DNA from: a bacterium
GTDB taxonomy: Bacteria > Myxococcota_A > Bradymonadia > UBA7976 > UBA1532
NCBI GenBank assembly: GCA_030426945.1
Contig: JAUHXL010000009.1
Coordinates: 1 to 40,859, forward strand
Length of the DNA stretch: 40,859 nt
Direction: 5' to 3'
Position numbers and translations under genes: made by a program. Every line of letters begins with the position of its first letter. The stretch's first letter is position 1. Shown here piece after piece: positions 25,389-34,815 of the stretch. The notes below the pieces were generated by a model. That model was not told the DNA's origin, searched no databases, and saw only the letters and a list, made by a program, of their open reading frames with translations.

Positions 25389-27709
25389 GCCTCGTCCGCC
25401 TCCAACCTCTGGTCCAGCCACCGCCTCGTGGTGGCTGCAGGATCACCGTCGGGGTCAATCAACTGCGGGGCGAGGTCACGCATCCAAAGCACCCGGACGG
25501 AGCCCGGCTGTTCCGGACCGTCGACGTGGCGTCTTCCGCGCGCCGCTGGCGCCGAGACATCGGTTCGGGCGTCGGGGCGCACAGTCGTTGCGTGCCGCTC
25601 CCGGCCGTCCTCGTGCACCCAGCCGTCCGGTACTCGGTCCCTCCGCACGTCGAGGACTGCCACGAGACGGTCAAGTCCTCTGGCGGCCAGCCGCGCCAGC
25701 CGATTGCGCACGCCGCTCCAGCGCTCGCGCGCGTGCCAAACGAGCAGCGCGTGGCCGCTGGGCCACTGCTGCTGCGCCGAGTCGCCTACCGCCCAGCCGC
25801 TCCCGGCGATTCGTAGAGCGGCCAGCACTTCGAGCCCAATCTCGACCCGCTCCAGGTGATCGATTTGGGTGACGAAGTCCACCTGTTTGGCATCCTGCCG
25901 TGGGCGGGGCCCCTCGAGCAGCAAACCAAGTACGCGCGGAACGTCGGGACAGCTGATTTCGCGCACACAGTCGTAGATCCGGAGGCCGGGATGTAGGGCG
26001 GCGCAGCGTTGCCGCACGAATCGCCACAATTCGACTTGGTCGCTCGTTGGTGTCTGCCAGGACTGGAGACCGGTGGGGTCGTCGCGCCAAGCGATGGCGA
26101 TGGCGTTCCAGGGCCAGCGGCCATTGGCGGTGCTGCCGTACGGCGGCACCGTCAGGTCCCCAGCCACAACGCAGGGGGCAGTCTCGCGCAGGAGCGTGCC
26201 CGCGAGTTCGTCCGACACTGGCGCCGCTCGGCTCGACTGAGTGCTCAGCTCACCCCCGCGTGCGCGCGGCAGGAACAGCCCGGATAAATTGCGCCACGCG
26301 TCTTCGGCCGGCTCGGCCTGAACGTCGGCGGCGATGTTGGAGGCGACCACCAACGCGCCGGTGTCGGTGACCTTGCGCAGCGCCGTCCGCCACGCAGGGG
26401 CGGACGGGTCGGGTTGCAAAAGGGCGGCCAGCACGATCTGCGTTCGGCCAGACTCGGGACGGACAGCAGCGCGCAGCGCCGCTACCGGCGCGTCGTCGGT
26501 CGCCTGAACAAGGTCGGCGCAGATCATCGGATGAAGGTCCGCGTCGGCGAGTTCGACCACCACGTGCTGCGCACCGAAGCCCAGGTCGGGCACCAGTCGT
26601 AGCTCGCCGCGCTGCTCGGGGAACCGCTTGGCGACTGCCACGCATCTGGCGATGCCCGCTGCCTTCAGCCAGAGCAGCCCGAGGTTGTAGCGCCGAAGCG
26701 GAGCCGGCCTGTCCAGGTTCGCCAGTTCGCGGCCCAGCGGACCGGGCGCGTCGCGCCAGTTGGTCAGAGTGGTGCCGGTCACAGCCCCCGCTCCGGCGTA
26801 AAGCACCAGCGCCCCGGGGAATAGAGCGACCGCTGCATCGACGGCGGCGATATCGCCGCTGCCAAGCGCGTACTCGGGCAAGACGATCAGCGATGTGCCG
26901 CCGTTGCCTATCTGGCTCAGGCTCGACGGGTGTTCTTCGGACAGCAGCGCCTCGATCCACGCCAAGCTCTCGGGTCGCGAAGCATCCTCAGCGATGGACT
27001 CGGGCGCCGCTCGCGGCGTTTGGGCGATCGCTAGCAGCACCCGGTGGTTTCGCAGGAGCCGCAGCCCCGGCACACGTATCCGCCGGACGGCTTCAGCGGG
27101 AGCGCTCTCTGCGATGCCGGCCAGCCATGTGCTCAGCGCGGGATCGACCAGGATCTGGTCGAGCGGCAGCAAGTCTAGCCGAGCCCTCATCTGTCGTTGC
27201 GCGTTGGTGATGAGGCCGGCGAGCGCAGCGTCGACGAAGACTGGTCCGCCCGAACTGCCCTGCCAACCCTCGACCGCGTCGGCGCCACCGCGCACAACGA
27301 AGACGTGACTGGTGCCGTCGCGTCCGGCGTGGCGCCGCAGGTCGACCGTCCCACGCAGCGGCTCCGCCGGGCGCAGACCTTCATCAGCCGCGGCCGCAGC
27401 GAAACCCCAGGCTACCCCCTCATCCCCATCGGGCTGACCGAGGCGCAGCGCCGCGACCGGCAGTGACCACGCCGGTACGACCCGCAACAGGGCGGCGTCG
27501 ACCCCGACGCCCACTGCGATCACGGTGGCCTCGTGATAGGGCTCGGTGCCTGGTCGATTGATTCGGAGCCGGGTCGCGCCGGTGACGATGTGCGCCGCGG
27601 TCAGAACCCTCTCGCCATCGAGCAGTACACCCGTCCCGAGGCGCGAGCCGTCCGGGTGGAGGGCCACGATGGCGACGACGCGGTCCAGCGGGCGAGGGCT
27701 CTCAGTCAA
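25385..27709 (-). CDS. trypsin-like serine protease domain fused to a carbon-nitrogen hydrolase (nitrilase)-like domain; conflict-system effector candidate
   Basis: LTAAHIV (His), VDAALLRV (Asp), GWQGSSGGPVF (Ser); nitrilase-type LPEYALG (E), ARCVAVAKRF (K), HPMICADL (C), VVASN; TTG 27709 is a plausible start after the Trypco2 stop (track ORF extends to 27784). Confidence 0.82.
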   Translation of the reverse strand: MTESPRPLDRVVAIVALHPDGSRLGTGVLLDGERVLTAAHIVTGATRLRINRPGTEPYHEATVIAVGVGVDAALLRVVPAWSLPVAALRLGQPDGDEGVAWGFAAAAADEGLRPAEPLRGTVDLRRHAGRDGTSHVFVVRGGADAVEGWQGSSGGPVFVDAALAGLITNAQRQMRARLDLLPLDQILVDPALSTWLAGIAESAPAEAVRRIRVPGLRLLRNHRVLLAIAQTPRAAPESIAEDASRPESLAWIEALLSEEHPSSLSQIGNGGTSLIVLPEYALGSGDIAAVDAAVALFPGALVLYAGAGAVTGTTLTNWRDAPGPLGRELANLDRPAPLRRYNLGLLWLKAAGIARCVAVAKRFPEQRGELRLVPDLGFGAQHVVVELADADLHPMICADLVQATDDAPVAALRAAVRPESGRTQIVLAALLQPDPSAPAWRTALRKVTDTGALVVASNIAADVQAEPAEDAWRNLSGLFLPRARGGELSTQSSRAAPVSDELAGTLLRETAPCVVAGDLTVPPYGSTANGRWPWNAIAIAWRDDPTGLQSWQTPTSDQVELWRFVRQRCAALHPGLRIYDCVREISCPDVPRVLGLLLEGPRPRQDAKQVDFVTQIDHLERVEIGLEVLAALRIAGSGWAVGDSAQQQWPSGHALLVWHARERWSGVRNRLARLAARGLDRLVAVLDVRRDRVPDGWVHEDGRERHATTVRPDARTDVSAPAARGRRHVDGPEQPGSVRVLWMRDLAPQLIDPDGDPAATTRRWLDQRLEADEA

Positions 27710-27719
27710 TCGACTGCGC

Positions 27720-28061
27720 TCAATCCAGCGCCCCCGTGGGCAGCGAACCGCTCGTGTCAGAGACCGCGACGCGCCCACCGGCACCGCTGCGCGGCGTCAT
27801 CCTGATGCGAAAGGTGTGTGTGTCGACGACGGAGGCCTTCGCCGACCCACCCAACTCGATCACCCACGCAGTGAGCTTCCCGCTCCCGCCCGTCTCGCGC
27901 GTGAACGCCACGTTCAGCACGACCTCGGCCTCGTCGACATCGAGCTTCAGATCGGGGTCGTCCTGGGCCGCCTTCATCGCTGCCTTTAGCTCGGTCCTCA
28001 GCGTCGCTAGTGCCTCGGCGAGGGGGTAAGTGTGCGCCGACGCGCTGGTGAGATCTGACAT
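27720..28061 (-). CDS. trypsin-co-occurring domain 2 (Trypco2)-like protein
   Basis: LAEALATLRTELKAAMKAAQDDPDLKLDVDEAEVVLNVAFTRETGGSGKLTAWVIELGGSAKASVVDTHTFRIRMTP; SD GGGAGG; directly upstream of the trypsin ORF. Confidence 0.78.
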   Translation of the reverse strand: MSDLTSASAHTYPLAEALATLRTELKAAMKAAQDDPDLKLDVDEAEVVLNVAFTRETGGSGKLTAWVIELGGSAKASVVDTHTFRIRMTPRSGAGGRVAVSDTSGSLPTGALD

Positions 28062-28203
28062 TGGAACCTCCCGGAGGGAGCATCGTAGCCGGATTGGCGG
28101 ACGTCGTCGATGGCGCCGGGACAGGTGCCGCCCGATTCCGAGGACGCCCGGCCAGGGGCGTGACAGTCGGTGAGCCGATCCGCTGAGCGAGATGGTCAGG
28201 AGA

Positions 28204-28370
28204 TGGGGTCAGGACGATCACATTGCGCATTTCCATCGCGGGCGGCCGCTGCGGTCCGGCGGCCCCGGTTAGACGATGCCGCCTTCGTTCGTGAGTCGAA
28301 GGCGCCGAACCGGCCAACCCGACCGTCGCGGCGGATCGGCCGAGAAAGCGAAGGCGATCGTCCTGACACC
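28204..28370. repeat. noncoding element bounded by 17-18 bp imperfect inverted repeats with an internal nested hairpin
   Basis: TGGGGTCAGGACGATCAC (28204-28221) versus GCGATCGTCCTGACACC (28354-28370); internal CGCCTTCG/CGAAGGCG (28280/28297) nested within CCGGTT/AACCGG (28265/28308). Confidence 0.6.
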
Positions 28371-28438
28371 TCGGACGGCCCGACCCCAGCGGCGACCCCG
28401 GCGTCGGCCTCGGTGGCGCGGGACCGGGGCGATGCCCT

Positions 28439-28984
28439 TCAGCCCTCCAGCTCGAGCAGCGGGGCGAGCAGGTCGAAGCGCAGGCCCACCGCACCGATCA
28501 ACTCCCGCACGAGGTGCGCGCGCGTGACGACGCGGGTGCCGTCGGTCAGGGTCCGGTGGGGCGGCGCCTGGGCGGCGGCCACCGCGAACAGGCGCGGTGC
28601 GCCCGGCCAGGGGCGCACCAGCACCCGGTCGGGTTCTTCCGCCCGCTCGACCAGGCCTGCTTCGGCCAGCGCTTCGACGGCGTCGGCCGGCGCGTAGGCG
28701 TGCACGTCGCCGCCAGCGAGGCAGCCGCCGCCCACGGACAGGCGCATGGCCGTGTCCAGCGCGAAGATGCCGTGGGGGCGGAGCGCGTCGATGATCGCTT
28801 CACGCGGCGCGATGAGTCGCCGCACGCTGAGCGGACCCGCCAGGACGAAGACGGCGGGCACGACGCCGCGGACCTGCCGCCAGAGGGGGCCGGCGAGGTC
28901 GCGCGCCATGCGGTCGCGTTGGACCCGGCGTTGATCGCGGCGCAGACGTCGCAGCCGCGCCTCGGCGGTCATCGGCTCACCCAT
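28439..28984 (-). CDS. hypothetical wHTH-like partner of the adjacent nucleotidyltransferase (AbiEi-like antitoxin candidate)
   Basis: start overlaps the stop of the NTase gene; A-P-A-D-A-V-E-A-L-A-E-A-G-L-V-E-R wing-helix-like segment; C-terminal VVTRAHLVRELIGAVGLRFDLLAPLLE. Confidence 0.45.
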   Translation of the reverse strand: MGEPMTAEARLRRLRRDQRRVQRDRMARDLAGPLWRQVRGVVPAVFVLAGPLSVRRLIAPREAIIDALRPHGIFALDTAMRLSVGGGCLAGGDVHAYAPADAVEALAEAGLVERAEEPDRVLVRPWPGAPRLFAVAAAQAPPHRTLTDGTRVVTRAHLVRELIGAVGLRFDLLAPLLELEG

Positions 28985-29690
28985 CGAGCAGCTGCGTCAG
29001 CAGTTCGAGGCCGCGCGCCGCGTCCTGCGCCGCGCTGGCATAGCCTTCGGCGCCCCCGTCCCGAAAGGACGGATCGTGCGCGAGCGCCATGAACGCGCCC
29101 TGCGCGTCGGCCAGCGCGTCGTCCAGCCGTTCGGCTTCGAAGTGGCTCAACAGGCCAGCGAGGTCGGCTCGAAAGGCATCGTCGAGGTCGCGCTCGGCGA
29201 TGACCAGCAGCGCCTGGATCTTGTCCTTCGACCCCTTGTGGGCGCGCTCCGTCAGCAGCTTGGAGGCGACGAATCCGGCCGGCGACAGCCCACGGCCGTG
29301 CGCGAGGCGTTGCACGGTTCGCGGGTCGTCGAGCAGCACCGACAGGTCGCGAAACACCATCACCCTCAGGCGCCCGCTTCCGCCGATGTGGTCGCCCAGC
29401 CGAGGGTCGCCGTGGCCCAGGAAGTCGAAGGTGGTGCCGTCGCGCGGATCGACGAAGGTGGCAGAGCCAGCAGGGTGGTCGAAGCCCCGCGCGGACAGCT
29501 CGGCGACGATCGCCTCGCCGTGTGACGCCACCAGCGCCTCGGGCAGCGCGAGGTCGACGTCCTCGGTCAGCGCCGGGACCGCCGTGTCGAAGCCGAACAG
29601 GCCGGACGATTCAACGAGGATCGGGGCGTCGCCGAGGGAGGTCTCGCCGAGGGCCGCCAGCAATCGGTGCGCGGGTGCACGGTCGGACAT
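28977..29690 (-). CDS. nucleotidyltransferase, AbiEii/MNT-like (toxin candidate)
   Basis: SSGLFGFDTAVPALTEDVDLALP (DxD) and TTFDFLGHGD third acidic residue; KLLTERAHKGSKDKIQ; track start 29753 is upstream in frame. Confidence 0.68.
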   Translation of the reverse strand: MSDRAPAHRLLAALGETSLGDAPILVESSGLFGFDTAVPALTEDVDLALPEALVASHGEAIVAELSARGFDHPAGSATFVDPRDGTTFDFLGHGDPRLGDHIGGSGRLRVMVFRDLSVLLDDPRTVQRLAHGRGLSPAGFVASKLLTERAHKGSKDKIQALLVIAERDLDDAFRADLAGLLSHFEAERLDDALADAQGAFMALAHDPSFRDGGAEGYASAAQDAARGLELLTQLLDG

Positions 29691-29729
29691 GCGGGCATTG
29701 TAGGGCCGAGCGCCAGAGGCGTCGACGGT

Positions 29730-29894
29730 GGCGCCACCGGAATGGGCGGTCAAACTGGAAAACTGGCCGACTCAGTTTGTCCGTGTGGCACGACCCCGAC
29801 GGCGACCTATCACCGACGGGCGCGGCGGCGCCATCGGGGTGGGCGGTCAAAGTGGAAATAGGGTCGCGTTCGTTTGTTAGTTTGGCACGACCCC
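29730..29894. repeat. two 68-bp imperfect direct repeats (29730-29797; 29827-29894), possible insertion-sequence end relic
   Basis: ggcgccaccggaatgggcggtcaaactggaaa...gtttgt...tggcacgacccc repeated ungapped, about 53/68 identical by hand. Confidence 0.75.
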
Positions 29895-29916
29895 TGCGGC
29901 CTGCGGCAGGCCGCGG

Positions 29917-30372
29917 TCAGCGCACGACGCTCGGCGGATCCGGGGGCGCCAGCACCCGCGGGCCGCCTTCGCGCGCGAGGCGAGTGAAGTGCGCGGTGTT
30001 GAAGGTGAGCAGGACGTCGGCACCCCACTGCTCGGCGGTGACGAGGTGGAGGGCGTCGTAGAGGGCGCCGGAGCGGTGACCGCGGTCGGAGCACCGGCGG
30101 ATCGCCTCGCGGTACACCGGGGTCGAGATCTCGACGACATCGAGATGCTCGGCGAGTCGCTCGACCACCCGGGCCGCCGCGGTGGGCGCCACGCGGGGCT
30201 CGATGGGGAGCGCGGTGAGCGTGGCCCAGGTCTCGGCGAGCGCGTGCGTGCTCATCGCGCCATCGACCTCGCCGCGCCGGGCGGCGTGCACCCAGGCGAG
30301 CGCGCGGGCCTCGTGGGGGTGGCCGACGATGCTGGCGGCGACCAGCACGGACGTGTCGAACGCGACCTTCAT
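29917..30372 (-). CDS. PIN-domain toxin (VapC-like)
   Basis: MKVAFDTSVLVAA, STHALAETWATLT, GALYDALHLVTAEQWGADVLLTFNTAHF. Confidence 0.92.
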   Translation of the reverse strand: MKVAFDTSVLVAASIVGHPHEARALAWVHAARRGEVDGAMSTHALAETWATLTALPIEPRVAPTAAARVVERLAEHLDVVEISTPVYREAIRRCSDRGHRSGALYDALHLVTAEQWGADVLLTFNTAHFTRLAREGGPRVLAPPDPPSVVR

Positions 30373-30641
30373 CGCCGCAGCGCGTAGTCGATCAGATCCC
30401 GCAGCCGCTCGTCGCGCGCGTGCTCGTGGTCGGCGAGGCGCCCGGCGCTCCCGCCGACGTCGATCCCGAGGACGCCGTCTCGTTCGACCAAGGCGGGTTC
30501 GGGACGTGCCGGCGAGATGAGCAGGTGGTCACCTTCTTCGCTGATGTACAGCCGTGTGCCGGCGGTGAGCTGCAGGCGTTCGCGCATCGACTTCGGGATG
30601 ACGAGCCGCCCGGCAGCGTCGATGGTAATTTCGCGCACCAC
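30369..30641 (-). CDS. AbrB/SpoVT-type antitoxin (VapB-like)
   Basis: EITIDAAGRLVIPKSMRERLQLTAGTRLYISEEGDHLLISP; 4-bp overlap with vapC-like gene. Confidence 0.92.
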   Translation of the reverse strand: MVREITIDAAGRLVIPKSMRERLQLTAGTRLYISEEGDHLLISPARPEPALVERDGVLGIDVGGSAGRLADHEHARDERLRDLIDYALRR

Positions 30642-30649
30642 GATGGTAA
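30620..30649. promoter_or_regulatory. 9-bp direct repeat CGATGGTAA spaced 21 bp across the vapB start; operator candidate
   Basis: exact copies at 30620-30628 and 30641-30649. Confidence 0.4.
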
Positions 30650-30836
30650 GGAGTAGTGCCAGGGCGTGGATGTGTCAATCGAGCGCTCGGGCCGATCGCC
30701 TTTCGTCCTGGCCCGGGGCGCGTCCTGGCCCTCTGAATCGACCAGATTCGACCACGACGCCACCACGTCCATGCGGCGTCGCCGCTGCGCGCGCCGTCGT
30801 GCTACCCTGCCGCCCCGCTTCGGACGGAGAGGACGC

Positions 30837-31655
30837 TTGGCGGTCTACGCGATCGGCGATGTGCAGGGCTGCTTCGCCACCCTGCAGAAGCTGCTGACCG
30901 AGATTCGGTTCGACCCCGCCGCCGACCGCGTGTGGTTCTGTGGCGACCTCGTCAACCGGGGGCCGCGCTCGCTCGAGGTGCTGCGCTTCGTGCGCGGGCT
31001 GGGGCCGGCGGCGGTGTCGGTGCTGGGCAATCACGATCTGGCCCTGCTCAACCGCGCCGCCGGCACGCCCACGCGCAAGCGGGAGGGTGACCACCTCGAC
31101 GACGTGCTGGCCGCGCCGGACGCGCCCGAGCTGGTCGAGTGGCTGCGTCACCGTCCGCTGCTGCACGTCGAGGGCGACCGCACGGTGGTGCACGCCGGGC
31201 TGCTGCCTCATTGGAGCCGTCAGCAGGCGGTGAAGTGGGCCGAGCGCGCCGAGGTCCAGCTGCGCGGCGACGGCTGGCGCGACTTCGTCCGCGCGCTGCA
31301 CAAGCCGGTCCGCGCCGAGTGGGCGGAGGCCGAGCGCGCGACCCGCCTGCGTCTCGCCGTGGGCGCCCTGACCCGCATCCGGGTGTGCGACGTCGCCGGC
31401 CGCCCGGACTACCGCTTCACCGGCCCGCTGCAGGCCCTGCCCACCGGCCGCTGGCCTTGGTTCGCCGCGTCGCGCGCGGTGCGCCCCAACCGGCTGGTCG
31501 TCTTCGGCCACTGGGCCGCGCTGGGTCTCTACCGCGCGCCCGGCGTCCTCGGCGTCGACACCGGCTGCGTGTGGGGGCGCACCCTCACGGCCGTTCGCCT
31601 CGACGACGGCGTCGTCGTGCAGCAGCCCCTGGTCGATCCGGTCGATCCGATCTGA
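30837..31655 (+). CDS. apaH: symmetrical bis(5'-nucleosyl)-tetraphosphatase
   Basis: TTG start with GGAGAGG SD; AVYAIGDVQGCFATLQKLL, VWFCGDLVNRGPRSLEVL, VLGNHDLALL, VVHAGLLPHW, VFGHWAALG...GVDTGCVWG. Confidence 0.95.
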   Translation: MAVYAIGDVQGCFATLQKLLTEIRFDPAADRVWFCGDLVNRGPRSLEVLRFVRGLGPAAVSVLGNHDLALLNRAAGTPTRKREGDHLDDVLAAPDAPELVEWLRHRPLLHVEGDRTVVHAGLLPHWSRQQAVKWAERAEVQLRGDGWRDFVRALHKPVRAEWAEAERATRLRLAVGALTRIRVCDVAGRPDYRFTGPLQALPTGRWPWFAASRAVRPNRLVVFGHWAALGLYRAPGVLGVDTGCVWGRTLTAVRLDDGVVVQQPLVDPVDPI

Positions 31656-31667
31656 TCCCTTGACCGC

Positions 31668-32273
31668 TCATGGGCGCACCTCGACCGGCCGTCGGCACAC
31701 CCAGCCGCTCCAGCCGTCCACGTCCACGTCGACCTCGATCCACCACCGGGCGACGCCCTCTCGGCTCGCCGGCACCTCGGCCGGCACCTCGAAGGTGTGG
31801 TCCAGTCGCAGCCGGTCGCCGGCGCGGATCCACTGGGCCATCGTGTGGTCGAACAGGTGCCAGCCGCGGTGAAAGGGCCTCGCCTCGTCGGGCCGCTGGC
31901 CGATGAGGCGGACGCTGACGCCGTTGAGCTGACCGTCCACGAGGGCCTCGATGTCGAGGGCGACGGCGAGCGGCGCGCCGCGTCTCGGCTCGGCCGGGTC
32001 GAGCGCGACCGCCACCTGGGCCAGCGCGCCGCGGGCCTCGCGGGTGACGTACAGCCGCCACAGCGCGGCGCCCGAGAGGGCGGTCGACAGGGTACCGGCG
32101 AAGGCGAGGGCGAACCGGGCCCCCGGCAGGCCCTCGGCCACGGCGCCGAGCACCCAGAGGATGATCCCGCCCAGGAGGAAGGGCATCAGCATCAGCGCCC
32201 ACCACTTCCCACCCACGTGCCGGGCGGGTTCGGACGGCGCCTCGAGCGGCATCGACGGCGAGGTTGTACGCAC
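31668..32273 (-). CDS. small membrane protein with two N-terminal hydrophobic helices
   Basis: GTG start preceded by AGGAGG; WWALMLMPFLLGGIILWVLGAVAE and FALAFAGTLSTALSGAALWRLYV. Confidence 0.7.
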   Translation of the reverse strand: MRTTSPSMPLEAPSEPARHVGGKWWALMLMPFLLGGIILWVLGAVAEGLPGARFALAFAGTLSTALSGAALWRLYVTREARGALAQVAVALDPAEPRRGAPLAVALDIEALVDGQLNGVSVRLIGQRPDEARPFHRGWHLFDHTMAQWIRAGDRLRLDHTFEVPAEVPASREGVARWWIEVDVDVDGWSGWVCRRPVEVRP

Positions 32274-32388
32274 GCGCACCTCCTGTCCGGTGGATGCGGG
32301 TCGCCGCGTGAGGTTGCCCGGAGTTGTGGTCGAGCGGCCCGTCGGGGCACCATGCGGCCGGGGGATGCCACCCGAGGGGGACTCGACG

Positions 32389-34814
<2,426 letters not shown>

Positions 34815-34815
<1 letters not shown>

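Noticed and set aside
28062-28080. CCTCC/GGAGG palindrome over the Trypco2 Shine-Dalgarno as a regulatory hairpin
   Set aside because: Arms too short with a 1-3 nt loop; likely just the SD sequence and GC-rich context
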